From positions 1-47,106 of the forward strand of contig CACKVM010000005.1 in NCBI GenBank assembly GCA_902603625.1: a DNA stretch of 47,106 nt, read 5' to 3'. The notes beneath the pieces were generated by a model, which was given only the letters and a program-made list of their open reading frames with translations, was not told where the DNA came from and ran no database searches. Positions within the stretch are counted from its first letter, which is position 1. Every line of letters begins with the position of its first letter. This document shows, in pieces, positions 7,857-21,588 of the stretch. The stretch is from an uncultured Pelagibacteraceae bacterium. Lineage in GTDB: Bacteria > Pseudomonadota > Alphaproteobacteria > Pelagibacterales > Pelagibacteraceae. The position numbers and the translations under genes were made by a program.

Positions 7857-7885
7857 TAAAGTTTGGAAGTCTTATATAATGTCAA
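7857..7885 (-). promoter_or_regulatory. Candidate rpoD-proximal promoter
   Basis: In the 67-bp gap between dnaG and rpoD, a perfect -35 hexamer TTGACA (7885-7880, minus strand) is followed after 17 bp by a weak -10 (ACTTTA, 7862-7857; CTTTAT if the spacer is 18). This would give rpoD a short-leader transcript independent of dnaG. The -10 is poor, so confidence is low. Confidence 0.35.
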
Positions 7886-7917
7886 ATCTACAAAAATCCA
7901 TAAATAATTTGGGTGGA

Positions 7918-9693
7918 TTAGTTGAGATTCTGCTTTTTTTTTAGCTCTTTTAGCTCATTAAATGTGGTCTCACTCATATCAACTGAGAACTTTGATTCTA
8001 ATTCTTGAATTCTAAAGTCAAGATCATAATTAATCAGATCTCTTGAAATGTCCTCTAATAATTCGATAGTTTTTTGATTATCGTTTGCTTGATTTTTTAG
8101 AATATGTTTAATTGGTGCAAATTTATTTATTTTTTCTAATAATTGATTATCTAATTCTAAATCTTCAATTGAAATTTGCTTTCCAGATTTCAGCTTCTTA
8201 ATAATTAATTCAAATATTTTTTTATTAACTTCCGTAAATAACTTAATATTTTCAATTAAATGAATATTTTCTTGTAACAAATTAAGATTATTCATTACTA
8301 AATATAATAAAGAAAATTCTTTTAGTTCTACACCAGTTAATGATTGGCTATCATTAAAATATTTTTTAGTTGTATCTAACGATTTAATTTTTTTAGCAAA
8401 AAACTTTTTCTTATTTTGATTAGAGTGAGGGGTCAATTCTGCAATTTTTTCTAGAAAATATTCTAATACATATTTTTTTATAAAATCATCTTTAATTGAA
8501 TAAGCAATACTTCTCAACTTTTTTTCGAAAATTGCCAATGAAGAAGGGTTATTTTCTGTTTGTTTTTTATAATGACTAAAAATAAATTGATGAATAGACA
8601 ACTTACTTTGCTTGGTAAAATCAATGAAATTAGCTTTACCATTTTTATTTACATAACTATCAGGGTCTTCATTATTTGGTAAAAATAAAAATGAAATTTG
8701 TTTTTCAGGTTTTAATTCTTTAATAGAATTTTCTGCTGCTCTTAAAGCAGCCTTATAGCCACTTTCATCTCCATCGAAACAGATTATAATGTCATCAAAG
8801 AACTGATTTAATGTTAAAATTTGTTTATCAGTTAAAGAAGTACCAAGATTTGCAACAACATTTTCAACTCCATTTTTACTTAAACCAACTACATCCATAT
8901 AACCTTCAACTAAAAAAATATGATCTAACTTATTAGATAATTTTCTTGCTAGATCTAAATTATAAAGATTTGAACCCTTTTTAAAAAAGTTAGTCTCTGG
9001 TGAATTAATATATTTTGCTAAATAATCTAAATTTTCAATTATTCTACCACCCAAAGCGATTGGCTGTCCTGAAATATTGTTTATCGGAAATATCAATCTT
9101 CCTTTAAATCTCTCTGTACATTTTTTTTTCTTTTCATCAAAATAAAATAAACCACTTTCTAATAAAGTTTTTTCACCAAATTCTTTTTTAAGTTCATCAA
9201 AAAAACTTGGATTTTTTTCAACAAAACCAATTTTAAATTTTTTAACTTCATTTTTACCTAATGATCTATTCTTTAAATAATCTCTGGCGTTTGAGAGTTT
9301 TTCATTTTTTAATAGCTGACCGTGATAATAATCAACATATTTGCTATAAATTGATAAATACTCTTTCCAATTTCTTTCTCTCTCTTCATCTTGTTTTGTA
9401 AATAGATATGGTTGCATTCCTGCAATATTAGCAAGATATTTTACTGCTTCTCCAAACCTTAAGTTTTGAGTTTTCATAACAAAATCAAAAATATTTCCAT
9501 GCTCTGAAGTTGCAAAGCAATGATAAAATTCTTTTTCATCATTAACTGTAAAGGAAGGGGTTTTCTCATTTTTAAAAGGTGATAGTCCAACAAACTCCTT
9601 TCCTCTTTTTTTTAAAGCTACAACTTTTGAAACAACGTTAGAAACTTTAAGACGAGTTTTAATTTCATCTAAATATTCTTTTGGATATTTCAT
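7918..9693 (-). CDS. dnaG: DNA primase DnaG
   Basis: DnaG synthesises the RNA primers for lagging-strand replication. The 591-residue protein has an N-terminal CHC2-type domain (about 1-95), the catalytic core with a TOPRIM fold (IFLVEGYMDVVGL, later CFDGDESG with the metal-binding acidic residues) and a C-terminal DnaB-interaction region of low conservation. The zinc site is degenerate: where CPFH is expected there is SPFK (38-41), and HCFGC is replaced by HCFAT (58-62), leaving only Cys59. This ligand loss is typical of alphaproteobacterial primases as I know them. The start ATG shares one base with the yqeY stop (TAATG). Confidence 0.96.
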   Translation of the reverse strand: MKYPKEYLDEIKTRLKVSNVVSKVVALKKRGKEFVGLSPFKNEKTPSFTVNDEKEFYHCFATSEHGNIFDFVMKTQNLRFGEAVKYLANIAGMQPYLFTKQDEERERNWKEYLSIYSKYVDYYHGQLLKNEKLSNARDYLKNRSLGKNEVKKFKIGFVEKNPSFFDELKKEFGEKTLLESGLFYFDEKKKKCTERFKGRLIFPINNISGQPIALGGRIIENLDYLAKYINSPETNFFKKGSNLYNLDLARKLSNKLDHIFLVEGYMDVVGLSKNGVENVVANLGTSLTDKQILTLNQFFDDIIICFDGDESGYKAALRAAENSIKELKPEKQISFLFLPNNEDPDSYVNKNGKANFIDFTKQSKLSIHQFIFSHYKKQTENNPSSLAIFEKKLRSIAYSIKDDFIKKYVLEYFLEKIAELTPHSNQNKKKFFAKKIKSLDTTKKYFNDSQSLTGVELKEFSLLYLVMNNLNLLQENIHLIENIKLFTEVNKKIFELIIKKLKSGKQISIEDLELDNQLLEKINKFAPIKHILKNQANDNQKTIELLEDISRDLINYDLDFRIQELESKFSVDMSETTFNELKELKKKQNLN

Positions 9694-10154
9694 TATTTAT
9701 TTAATATTTGTTTTAACAAAGCGCCAGCTTTTGAAAAATCAATTTCATCAGCATGCTTTTTTTTTAATTCACCCATTACTTTTCCCATGTCTTTGATAGA
9801 GCTTGCGCCTAATTTAGATATAGTTTCCTCACATATCTTTTTAGTATCTTCGTCATTCAACTGCTTAGGTAAAAAACTTGATAGAATATTAAATTCGTTT
9901 TGCTCAATTTCTAGAAGATCAGAGCGATTATTTTTTTTATAAATATCAATTGATTCGGTTCTTTGTTTAATCATTTTTTTTAATAATTTTTTTATATCTT
10001 CATCATCTGTCTCTTTTTTGTTAGGGCCGGACCTGTTTGAGATATCAAGATCCTTAATTGATGATAAAATTAACCTATAAGTTGAGATTTTTATTTTATC
10101 TTTAGATTTTAAAGCATTTTTATATTCAGTTTCAATTGTTACTTTTAACGACAT
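9693..10154 (-). CDS. yqeY: GatB/YqeY domain-containing protein
   Basis: A 153-residue YqeY-family protein. These small proteins resemble the C-terminal tRNA-interacting helical domain of GatB, but their biochemical role is not settled. Visible family features are LRLILSSIK-type wording near the N-terminus (here YRLILSSIKD), RTESIDIYKKNNR in the middle, EFNILSSFLPKQL, and the C-terminal GKVMGELKKKHADEIDFSKAG. It is the first gene of yqeY-dnaG-rpoD, an order common in alphaproteobacteria, and is divergent from carA. Start ATG at 10154. Confidence 0.88.
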   Translation of the reverse strand: MSLKVTIETEYKNALKSKDKIKISTYRLILSSIKDLDISNRSGPNKKETDDEDIKKLLKKMIKQRTESIDIYKKNNRSDLLEIEQNEFNILSSFLPKQLNDEDTKKICEETISKLGASSIKDMGKVMGELKKKHADEIDFSKAGALLKQILNK

Positions 10155-10229
10155 AATTTCTAATCTACTTTAAAGAAAAAATTCTTCAAAAGAAAAATTG
10201 TTTTTTTACAATTTTATAATACATCTCTG

Positions 10230-10258
10230 TTGCGATAATAAATCAATTATTGTATTAA
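10230..10258 (+). promoter_or_regulatory. Candidate carAB promoter
   Basis: TTGCGA (10230-10235), a 17-bp spacer and TATTAA (10253-10258) lie just before the carA TTG start (10280), implying a leader of roughly 15 nt. The same 125-bp intergenic region has an 8-bp A+T inverted repeat (10194-10201 with 10208-10215), too weak to call a terminator. Confidence 0.4.
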
Positions 10259-10279
10259 CCTTTAACTTATGAGTTGTAA

Positions 10280-11473
10280 TTGACCAAAAAAGTAAAAAAA
10301 GCTCACTTAAAAATTTCTCAAAAAAATACAGGTATTTTAGTTTTAGAAAACAAAAAGATTTTTAGAGGTATTGGAATTGGGTACCAGGGAGAAGCGACTG
10401 GTGAGGTTTGTTTTAATACCTCATTAACGGGATACCAAGAAATAATATCAGATCCATCTTATGCTGGACAAATAATAAACTTTACCTTTCCTCACATTGG
10501 AAATGTAGGAACAAATAAAGAAGATTTCGAATCTGATAGTATTTGGACCAAAGGAGTTATTTTTAATTCTGAGATTACATCACCATCAAATTATAGATCT
10601 TTTCAACATTTAGATACTTGGTTAAAAAAAAATAAGATAGTTGGAATTACTGGACTTGATACAAGAAGATTAACGAATTTTATAAGAGACAAAGGTGCTC
10701 CAAAAGGAACCATAGCTCACTCAAATAAAAGTAAATTTCATATTAACAAACTTATTAATTCTACGATTAAATGGAGTGGTCTAAAAAATTTAGATCTAGC
10801 AGAAAAAGTTACCACGCAAAAAAATTATGTTTGGAAAGGACTTAAAACTTGGAGAAAAGAACATGGCTATAGAAAAAACAATCAAAATTCATTTCATGTG
10901 GTGGCCATAGATTATGGAATAAAAAAAAATATTTTAAGATATTTTTCTGATTTTAAATGTAAAGTTACTGTGGTTTCTTGCAAAACATCTGCAGAAAAAA
11001 TTTTATCTCTTAAACCTAATGGTGTTTTCTTATCTAATGGACCTGGAGATCCAGCTGCAACAGGAAAATACGCAATTCAGATAATTCAAAATCTTATTAA
11101 AATGAAAATACCATTATTTGGTATTTGCCTTGGTCATCAGATACTGGCACTTGCATTGGGTGGTAAAACAAAAAAAATGAAATTAGGTCATAGAGGAGCA
11201 AATCATCCAGTTAAAAATTTAATTAGTGAAAATGTGGAAATCACTAGCCAAAATCATGGTTTTGAAGTTGTGAGAGAAAACTTACCAAAAAATATTCAGA
11301 TTACTCATAAATCATTGTTCGATAATAGTATCGAGGGAATAAGATTAAAGAATAATCCTGTATTCTCAGTTCAATATCACCCAGAGTCAAACCCCGGACC
11401 ACAAGATAGTGTCTATTTATTCCAGGAATTTATTAACAACATGAAAAAAAATGCCAAAAAGAAAAAATCTTAA
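10280..11473 (+). CDS. carA: Carbamoyl-phosphate synthase small subunit (glutaminase)
   Basis: CarA hydrolyses glutamine and channels ammonia to CarB for carbamoyl phosphate, feeding pyrimidine and arginine synthesis. The 397-residue chain has the CarA N-terminal domain (about 18-170, with [20 protein letters not shown]) and a class I glutamine amidotransferase domain (about 205-390). The catalytic triad is visible: Cys283 in GICLGHQ, His367 and Glu369 in QYHPES. The start is TTG at 10280, since no suitable ATG lies near the expected N-terminus. It overlaps carB by 23 nt, indicating coupled translation of the two subunits. Confidence 0.96.
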   Translation: MTKKVKKAHLKISQKNTGILVLENKKIFRGIGIGYQGEATGEVCFNTSLTGYQEIISDPSYAGQIINFTFPHIGNVGTNKEDFESDSIWTKGVIFNSEITSPSNYRSFQHLDTWLKKNKIVGITGLDTRRLTNFIRDKGAPKGTIAHSNKSKFHINKLINSTIKWSGLKNLDLAEKVTTQKNYVWKGLKTWRKEHGYRKNNQNSFHVVAIDYGIKKNILRYFSDFKCKVTVVSCKTSAEKILSLKPNGVFLSNGPGDPAATGKYAIQIIQNLIKMKIPLFGICLGHQILALALGGKTKKMKLGHRGANHPVKNLISENVEITSQNHGFEVVRENLPKNIQITHKSLFDNSIEGIRLKNNPVFSVQYHPESNPGPQDSVYLFQEFINNMKKNAKKKKS

Positions 11474-14400
11474 AAAAATTTTAGTTGTAGGTGCTGGACC
11501 AATTATTATTGGTCAAGCTTGTGAATTTGATTATTCAGGAACCCAAGCTTGTAAGGCATTAAAAGATGAGGGTTATAAAGTTATTTTAATTAATTCAAAT
11601 CCAGCAACAATTATGACAGATCCGGATGTTGCAGATAAAACTTACATTGAGCCTATTACTTTAGAGGTTTTAGAAAAAATTCTCAAAAAAGAAAAACCAG
11701 ATGCAATTCTTCCAACCATGGGTGGCCAGACCGCTCTTAACCTCGCAATGGAGGCAGAGAAAAAAGGAATTTTAAAAAAATATAAAATCGAATTAATTGG
11801 TGCAAATTCAAAAGCTATTTCCAATGCAGAAGATAGAAAAAAATTTAGAAAAAACATGATTGATATTGGTTTAGATCTTCCGAAATCTGAGATTGTAAAC
11901 AATATAAATCAAGCATCAAAAGTTTTGAATAAAATTGGTCTGCCAGCAATAATTAGGCCAGCTTTTACGCTTGGGGGTTTAGGAGGAGGAATAGCAAAAA
12001 ACAGGAAGGATTACCTAAAAATTATCAAAAATGGTTTACACGAGTCTCCGGTAAGCCAAGTACTTGTAGAAGAGTGCTTAAAAGGTTGGAAAGAATTTGA
12101 AATGGAGGTTGTAAGAGATAAAAAAGATAATTGTATAATCATTTGTTCGATAGAAAATGTAGATCCAATGGGAATACATACGGGAGACTCAGTTACTGTT
12201 GCTCCCGCATTGACATTAACTGATAAAGAATATCAAGTAATGCGAAATGCTTCTATTGCATGTTTAAGAAAAATTGGAGTTGAGACAGGTGGTTCAAATG
12301 TCCAATTTGCAATAAATCCTAAAAATGGGCGAATGGTAATAATTGAGATGAACCCTAGAGTATCAAGATCATCAGCCCTTGCATCAAAAGCAACTGGATT
12401 TCCCATAGCTAAAGTTGCTGCAAAACTTGCAGTCGGATATACGTTGGATGAATTAAAAAATGAAATTACTAAAGTTACTCCAGCATCATTTGAGCCAAGT
12501 ATAGATTATGTAGTAACCAAAATTCCAAGATTTACTTTTGAAAAATTTTCAACATCTCCAGCAATTTTAGGCACATCAATGAAATCAGTTGGGGAAGCAA
12601 TGGCAATCGGAAGAAACTTTAAAGAATCTTTTCAAAAAGCATTGATCTCTCTTGAGACTGGTTTCTCAGGATTAGACAGAATATTTGATCTAAACAAAAA
12701 ACAAATTGAAAAAAAACTAAGAGAAAATATTCCAAATAAAATCTTACTTGTTGCTGAAGCAATGAGGAAAAAAATCAATATTAAAAGAATTTATAGTTTA
12801 TCAAAAATCGACCCTTGGTTCTTAAACCAAATTAAAGAAATAATAGATAATGAAATTAAGATCAAAAACAATGGATTACCGAAAAATTTTGATGATTTTA
12901 ACCGAGTAAAATCAATAGGTTTTTCAGATAAAAAGCTTTCTGAGCTGTCAAATTTATCTGAAGATATTGTGCGAAAAAAAAGAACTGCACTTAAAATTTT
13001 ACCAGTATTTAAAAAAGTTGATACTTGTGCTGCAGAATTCAAATCTTTTACACCATACATGTACTCAACATATCAAAGAAATTTCTCAATAAATTCAGAG
13101 TGTGAAGCTGACCCATCTGTTAAGAAAAAAATTATAATATTAGGTGGAGGGCCTAATAGAATAGGACAAGGAATAGAATTTGATTATTGCTGTTGTCAAG
13201 CTAGTTTTGCTTTAAAAACTGCTGGTTTTGAGACTGTAATGGTTAATTGTAATCCAGAGACTGTCTCAACAGATTATGACACTAGCGATAGATTATATTT
13301 TGAGCCTTTAAAGGAAGAATATGTGTTCAACATTATAAAGCGAGAGAAGGATAAAGGGAATTTAGTCGGTATCATTACGCAATTTGGTGGACAAACTCCA
13401 ATTAAATTAGCAAAATTTTTACATGATAATAATCTCCCAATTTTAGGAACTCAATACTCATCTATTGATCTAGCAGAAGATAGAGATAGATTTAGAAAAC
13501 TTTTAGAAAAATTAAATTTGAATCAAGCTGAAAGTGGAATTGCAAAAAATTTCAAACAAGCAATTAAAATATCTGAAAAAATTGGTTTACCTTTAATGGT
13601 TAGACCCTCTTATGTTCTTGGAGGAAGAGCGATGGAAATTGTTTATGAAAAAAGTCAATTAAAAAATTTTGTTGATGAAGCCTTTAAAGCAGCAGAAAAA
13701 AATCCAATTCTTATTGACAAATTTTTAGATCATGCAATGGAAGTGGATGTTGATGCTATATCCGATGGTAAAGAAGTGCATGTGGCTGGGATAATGCAGC
13801 ATATAGAGGAAGCAGGAATTCATTCTGGGGACTCGGCTTGCAGCTTACCACCAGTTTCAATAAAACCTTTTTTAATAAAAGAAATTGAGAAACAAACAAA
13901 AAATTTAGCCCTAGCCCTGAAAGTAAAAGGTTTCATGAATGTTCAATTCGCAATAAAGAAAGATGAAATTTTTGTCATTGAGGTAAATCCAAGAGCTAGT
14001 CGGACTGTTCCTTTTGTCTCAAAAGCTAAAGGAGTACCGTTGGCAAAGATAGCCTCAAGAGTTATGGCTGGTGAGAAACTTTCAAAATTTAATTTAAAAG
14101 ATAAATCTAAAGGCATGTTTGCTGTAAAAGAAGCCGTTTTTCCATTTAATAAATTTCCTAATAGTGATTTATTGTTAGGTCCAGAAATGAAATCAACTGG
14201 GGAAGTGATGGGATTTGACAAAAATTTTGGAATGGCGTACGCAAAAAGCCAGATAGCATCGTCTAATTCCCTACCTATTAAAGGATTAGCTTTTTTATCA
14301 TTAAAAGACTCTCATAAAGATGAAGGATTAGGGCTTGCAAAAGAACTATTAAAATTAAATTTTAGTTTGTGTGCCACAAAAGGGACTGCTGAATATATTC

Positions 14401-14675
14401 AAAAACATGGCATGAGTTGTAAAATTATAAATAAAGTAAGTAGTGGGTCACCTCATATCGTTGATGTTCTCGACTCAAAAAAAATTGCATTAGTAATAAA
14501 CACTGGTGGAGGCAATACAGAACACAGATTAAGCGATGCTATTGCTTTAAGAAGAGCAACACTTAAAAACAAAGTGCCCTACTGCACAAATATGTCAACA
14601 GCACTAGCATGTATTGAGGGTATTAAATCACTTAAAACAAAAAAATTAGAGGTGACGTCTCTACAAAATATTTAA
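11451..14675 (+). CDS. carB: Carbamoyl-phosphate synthase large subunit
   Basis: CarB makes carbamoyl phosphate from bicarbonate, ammonia and two ATP. At 1074 residues it is full length. The two homologous ATP-grasp halves are clear: the first opens with [21 protein letters not shown], the second with [20 protein letters not shown] near residue 560. Both carry MxRPSY/IIRPAF-type nucleotide-binding segments and [10 protein letters not shown] or EVNPRASRT metal-site motifs. The C-terminal ~140 residues form the allosteric MGS-like domain ([10 protein letters not shown]). Its stop overlaps the convergent oxygenase gene by 4 bp. Start ATG at 11451 lies within carA. Confidence 0.97.
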   Translation: MPKRKNLKKILVVGAGPIIIGQACEFDYSGTQACKALKDEGYKVILINSNPATIMTDPDVADKTYIEPITLEVLEKILKKEKPDAILPTMGGQTALNLAMEAEKKGILKKYKIELIGANSKAISNAEDRKKFRKNMIDIGLDLPKSEIVNNINQASKVLNKIGLPAIIRPAFTLGGLGGGIAKNRKDYLKIIKNGLHESPVSQVLVEECLKGWKEFEMEVVRDKKDNCIIICSIENVDPMGIHTGDSVTVAPALTLTDKEYQVMRNASIACLRKIGVETGGSNVQFAINPKNGRMVIIEMNPRVSRSSALASKATGFPIAKVAAKLAVGYTLDELKNEITKVTPASFEPSIDYVVTKIPRFTFEKFSTSPAILGTSMKSVGEAMAIGRNFKESFQKALISLETGFSGLDRIFDLNKKQIEKKLRENIPNKILLVAEAMRKKINIKRIYSLSKIDPWFLNQIKEIIDNEIKIKNNGLPKNFDDFNRVKSIGFSDKKLSELSNLSEDIVRKKRTALKILPVFKKVDTCAAEFKSFTPYMYSTYQRNFSINSECEADPSVKKKIIILGGGPNRIGQGIEFDYCCCQASFALKTAGFETVMVNCNPETVSTDYDTSDRLYFEPLKEEYVFNIIKREKDKGNLVGIITQFGGQTPIKLAKFLHDNNLPILGTQYSSIDLAEDRDRFRKLLEKLNLNQAESGIAKNFKQAIKISEKIGLPLMVRPSYVLGGRAMEIVYEKSQLKNFVDEAFKAAEKNPILIDKFLDHAMEVDVDAISDGKEVHVAGIMQHIEEAGIHSGDSACSLPPVSIKPFLIKEIEKQTKNLALALKVKGFMNVQFAIKKDEIFVIEVNPRASRTVPFVSKAKGVPLAKIASRVMAGEKLSKFNLKDKSKGMFAVKEAVFPFNKFPNSDLLLGPEMKSTGEVMGFDKNFGMAYAKSQIASSNSLPIKGLAFLSLKDSHKDEGLGLAKELLKLNFSLCATKGTAEYIQKHGMSCKIINKVSSGSPHIVDVLDSKKIALVINTGGGNTEHRLSDAIALRRATLKNKVPYCTNMSTALACIEGIKSLKTKKLEVTSLQNI

Positions 14676-15334
14676 TCGACCTTCCAATCAGTTTTAAATG
14701 TAACATAATTGACTTGAATACATCGTCTTTCTTTAACAATTTTTTTCTTTTCCATTCCGTGCCATGTATTTGGACCGCTTGTAAATAAATAACCATAATT
14801 ATGTTTGTAGGGAACTGTTTTAACTTTTTCTAATTTTTCATTATAAAAATCAGTGCCTAGTTCCTCTGACTCATTTGCATTATTTACAAAAATAAGTCCT
14901 GACATTAATTTTTCTTTAATGTCACAGTGTGGCTTTAACCAAAAACCTTCACGATCACAAATAACTTCAAGTCTGACATATGAACCCGATAAATCTTTAT
15001 TAATCATTTTGGAGATCGTTTCGCATGTTTCTTTAGATTGAAGTTCATTAATGAATTTTACTAAATGTGGAAATTGAGAAGCATTTTCTTTTGTAACAAA
15101 ACATCTAAATTTTATTGCCTTACCGCCTGAAGCTATGCCTTCTCTAAATTCAGCGGCGCCACCATCAATTGCTCTTGTACCATCATAATTGAGATTATGT
15201 TTGCTTACATCAGGAATGTCTGCACCTTCTATTTCTTTAATAGCTTCTTCACTTAAAGCATTATTATATTCCCAGTGATTAAATGGGAATTCATACTTTT
15301 TTGAGTTTTTCAATATAGAATTAAGAAAAGTCAT
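14672..15334 (-). CDS. 2-oxoglutarate/Fe(II)-dependent oxygenase family protein, substrate unknown
   Basis: The 220-residue protein has the double-stranded beta-helix signature of Fe(II)/2-oxoglutarate dioxygenases: His136-x-Asp138 in KPHCDI, His192 in TWHGM, and Arg204 in RRCIQVNYV as the probable 2-oxoglutarate anchor. There is no signal peptide or membrane segment. Its start codon overlaps the end of the upstream ELM1-family gene by 14 nt, so the two are translationally coupled and may share a pathway. Related small oxygenases hydroxylate amino acids, sugars or proteins; nothing here fixes the substrate. The 3' end overlaps carB convergently by 4 bp. Confidence 0.75.
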   Translation of the reverse strand: MTFLNSILKNSKKYEFPFNHWEYNNALSEEAIKEIEGADIPDVSKHNLNYDGTRAIDGGAAEFREGIASGGKAIKFRCFVTKENASQFPHLVKFINELQSKETCETISKMINKDLSGSYVRLEVICDREGFWLKPHCDIKEKLMSGLIFVNNANESEELGTDFYNEKLEKVKTVPYKHNYGYLFTSGPNTWHGMEKKKIVKERRCIQVNYVTFKTDWKVD

Positions 15335-16271
15335 AATCTTTAAATTGTTTCTCTATATATCCTGATATTCTATCAGTTTCATTAAGTTTTTTATAATTCC
15401 ATTCTTCTACCCCGTCCCCTAAGTTTTTAATTATTTCTAGGGATTTAAAAAGCTCAAAAAAATTTTTGAAACGAATATTTTTTTTAATAGCTGGCATTTG
15501 AGCCACATATATTGGTCTCCCCGACATAGCTGCCTCAGATATCATAGATGTAGAGTCGCAAGTTACAATAATATGATCAGCTAGTTTAAGTGATGACAAA
15601 TAGGCTTTCTTATCAATATCTTGAATTATAATCTGATCATCATCAAAAAAATTTCGAGCTTTATCTATAATTCTTTGCGGTGTTCTCATTGAAGGTATAA
15701 AAATTAGCTGATAACCTTGATTTATGAAATTTTTTTTGGTTTTAACAAAAATTTCGTCAATTATTTCATCATTAAAATCATAATACTTATTTGGACCACC
15801 AGCGATAAACGCAATTACTTTTTCTTTTTTAATTCTAGGTTTTAAATAATTAACATTTTCCTCCAATTCTTTTTCGGTAAGATAATGAATTGCTCCTTTG
15901 GTTTTAAGAACATTTTTTCCCACAAGACCATCGTGCTCTGGCGCAATAACAAAATCAAAATTATTTAATGATACTTTTGGATCTTGAATATGAATGTTCA
16001 TAATTTTACTTCCAAATTTTTTTTTTAAAAAGATGGATGGGACTACACTTTTTCTCCCACATGAAATTACTACATTAAATTTTTCTGATATATTGTTTTT
16101 GAAAACAAAATCTTTTACAGGTGTAATTTTTGGAGGAATCATTTTCCAAAAATTATTTAGTTCAATTTTTTCGTGTATAAATTCAAGATTAAGAGCTTTA
16201 GCAAGCCCCTCAACTTGGCTAATCATGCCGTGCATACCCTCGGTCAATAATAAACCTTTTAATTTAGTCAT
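15321..16271 (-). CDS. ELM1/GtrOC1-family protein (DUF1022, mitochondrial fission ELM1-like)
   Basis: The 316-residue protein resembles the ELM1 family: an N-terminal LLLTEGMHGMISQVEGLAKAL, then VVISCGRKSVVPS, HIQDPKVSLNNFDFVIAPEHD, FIAGGPNKYY, and the C-terminal VTCDSTSMISEAAMSGRPIY. The last segment resembles the nucleotide-sugar-binding part of GT-B glycosyltransferases. In plants ELM1 takes part in mitochondrial fission; in bacteria the family is common in alphaproteobacteria and its function is not established, though a glycosyltransferase-like role is suggested by fold. It is first in a two-gene unit with the oxygenase and only 21 bp from the divergent trxB. Confidence 0.82.
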   Translation of the reverse strand: MTKLKGLLLTEGMHGMISQVEGLAKALNLEFIHEKIELNNFWKMIPPKITPVKDFVFKNNISEKFNVVISCGRKSVVPSIFLKKKFGSKIMNIHIQDPKVSLNNFDFVIAPEHDGLVGKNVLKTKGAIHYLTEKELEENVNYLKPRIKKEKVIAFIAGGPNKYYDFNDEIIDEIFVKTKKNFINQGYQLIFIPSMRTPQRIIDKARNFFDDDQIIIQDIDKKAYLSSLKLADHIIVTCDSTSMISEAAMSGRPIYVAQMPAIKKNIRFKNFFELFKSLEIIKNLGDGVEEWNYKKLNETDRISGYIEKQFKDYDFS

Positions 16272-16292
16272 TTATCACTATATAGCTTTCAT

Positions 16293-17237
16293 ATGAGTCA
16301 AAATCCAACTAAACACACAAAAGTGTTAATAATTGGGTCTGGTCCTGCTGGATATACTGCTGCAGTTTATGCGGCGAGAGCAATGTTAAATCCAATTTTA
16401 GTTTATGGATCAGAGCCTGGAGGTCAATTAACTACAACAACTGATGTTGAAAACTTTCCAGGATTTGCTGATGTTATTCAAGGTCCATGGCTTATGGATC
16501 AAATGAAAGAGCAGGCAAAAGCAGTTGGAACAGAAATGATTGAAGATCATATAAGTTCTGTAGACTTAAAAACAACACCTTTTGAGGCTATAGGTGACAC
16601 TGGTCAAAAATATACTGCTGATAGCATAATAATTTCCACAGGTGCCCAAGCTAGATGGTTAAATATTAAATCTGAACAAGATTTTAGAGGATTTGGTGTA
16701 TCGGCATGTGCAACATGTGATGGTTTTTTCTTTAAAGATAAGGAAGTTGCTGTTGTAGGTGGAGGTAATGCGGCTGTTGAGGAAGCAATGTTTCTTACAA
16801 AATTTGCGTCAAAAGTAAAATTAATTCACAGAAGAGATAGTTTAAGAGCTGAAAAAATGCTTCAAAAAAAACTTATGGAAAATAAAAAAATTGAAATTAT
16901 TTGGGATACAGTTGTTGAGGATGTAATTGGAGATAAAGATCCAAAAAATGTTAAAGGAATTAAAGTTAAGAATGTGAAAACAAATAAAATTGATGAAATA
17001 AAATTAGACGGTGTTTTCATTGCTATTGGTCATGACCCTGCAACTCAATTATTTAAAGATCAACTTAGTATGGATAATGAAGGTTATTTGATAACAAAAC
17101 CAGATTCAACAGAGACTAATGTACCAGGTGTTTATGCGGCTGGTGACGTAAAGGATAAAACATTTAGGCAAGCCGTAACTGCTGCTGGTATGGGATGTAT
17201 GGCAGCACTAGAGGCTGAAAAGTTTTTATCTCATTAA
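16293..17237 (+). CDS. trxB: Thioredoxin reductase
   Basis: TrxB is the FAD flavoprotein that transfers electrons from NADPH to thioredoxin. The 314-residue protein has the FAD-binding GSGPAG (15-20), the redox-active CATC (Cys139 and Cys142) typical of low-molecular-weight bacterial TrxB, the NADPH-binding GGGNAA, and the C-terminal FAD-contact VYAAGDVKDKTFRQAVTAAG. Start ATG at 16293 lies 21 bp from the divergent ELM1-family gene, so their promoters must overlap each other or coding sequence. The ADP-ribosylglycohydrolase-like gene follows after 1 nt. Confidence 0.96.
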   Translation: MSQNPTKHTKVLIIGSGPAGYTAAVYAARAMLNPILVYGSEPGGQLTTTTDVENFPGFADVIQGPWLMDQMKEQAKAVGTEMIEDHISSVDLKTTPFEAIGDTGQKYTADSIIISTGAQARWLNIKSEQDFRGFGVSACATCDGFFFKDKEVAVVGGGNAAVEEAMFLTKFASKVKLIHRRDSLRAEKMLQKKLMENKKIEIIWDTVVEDVIGDKDPKNVKGIKVKNVKTNKIDEIKLDGVFIAIGHDPATQLFKDQLSMDNEGYLITKPDSTETNVPGVYAAGDVKDKTFRQAVTAAGMGCMAALEAEKFLSH

Positions 17238-17238
17238 A

Positions 17239-18186
17239 GTGAAAAATAATCTTCATGTTTTCTTGGGCGCTACAGTTGCAGATGCGGCAGCCAGGCCATT
17301 ACATTGGGTATATAATCAAAAAAGATTAAGTATTTATATTAAAGGCAAAAAGGACTTTTCTTTCATAAAAAAAAATAGAAGTCCTTTCTATAATATAAAA
17401 ACTGGAAAAGTCTCTGGTTATAATGAAATTAGCCAAGTGATGTTTCAAACACTACTGGATGGACACGAAAATATAGAGAAACGTTTTAGAAAAAATATCC
17501 TTAAAAGCTTTGGTCCTGGAAGTAAATATTGGAAAAATTTAAAACTGAGATCTAAATATAAGAAAGTCAAAGACTGGCGCGGTATGGTTAAGGGACCATG
17601 GATACATCAAAATATTATTGAGACGGTAAAAAATATTAAATTAAAAAAGAAGTTTTCTGGTGGTGTAAAAGTTAATGAGTCAGATGGTTTTTGTGCTACT
17701 CTTCCATATTTTCTTTATGGCTTTAATTTTAAAAGTTTAGAAAAAATTTTCAAAATTGTAACAGTTTCAAAAATAAGTTTTAAATATGCTATGGCTAAAT
17801 TTTATTTAATAGATTTTGCGCTAAAGGGAGCTAAAGACCCAATCAAAGAATTTATTAAAAAATTCAATAAAAATACTTTTATGCAGGGAATTGTTAATGA
17901 CATAAAAAAAATAAAAAAACTAAAATCAAAATTTAACCCGATAATCATAAGTAGGTTAGGTATGGCTTGTAGCTATCCAGGAACTTTTAACAGCTCAATA
18001 TATACAATCATCAATTCAAAAAATTATAAAGATGCTATTTTAAAAACAATAAAAGCGGGTGGCTGCAATTGTTCAAGAGCAAATTTTACAGGAGCATACT
18101 TTGCTGCTTTACAAGGTGTAAGTTCTATTCCAAATTCTTGGATTAAAAAAACCATTCCAGCAAAAAAGATTTTAAATCAAAAATAA
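17239..18186 (+). CDS. ADP-ribosylglycohydrolase-fold protein, J1-crystallin-like
   Basis: A 315-residue all-helical ARH/DraG-fold protein. The N-terminal motif GATVADAAARPLHWVYN matches the J1-crystallin branch of the fold (VADA...LHW). The C-terminal motif is AGGCNCSRANFTG followed by GVSSIPNSW. In true ADP-ribosylhydrolases this second motif is GGDxDT with Asp residues that bind Mg2+; here those positions read C-N-C, so binuclear metal binding is unlikely to be standard. The substrate is unknown; family members remove ADP-ribose from proteins or are catalytically altered. Start GTG at 17239, one nucleotide after trxB, so the two are co-transcribed. Confidence 0.78.
   Translation: MKNNLHVFLGATVADAAARPLHWVYNQKRLSIYIKGKKDFSFIKKNRSPFYNIKTGKVSGYNEISQVMFQTLLDGHENIEKRFRKNILKSFGPGSKYWKNLKLRSKYKKVKDWRGMVKGPWIHQNIIETVKNIKLKKKFSGGVKVNESDGFCATLPYFLYGFNFKSLEKIFKIVTVSKISFKYAMAKFYLIDFALKGAKDPIKEFIKKFNKNTFMQGIVNDIKKIKKLKSKFNPIIISRLGMACSYPGTFNSSIYTIINSKNYKDAILKTIKAGGCNCSRANFTGAYFAALQGVSSIPNSWIKKTIPAKKILNQK

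Positions 18187-21569
<3,383 letters not shown>

Positions 21570-21588
<19 letters not shown>

Noticed and set aside
10194-10215. Inverted repeat AAAATTGT/ACAATTTT between yqeY and carA as a terminator or operator.
   Set aside because: It has almost no G+C pairs and follows neither gene's stop; such repeats are expected by chance in this composition.
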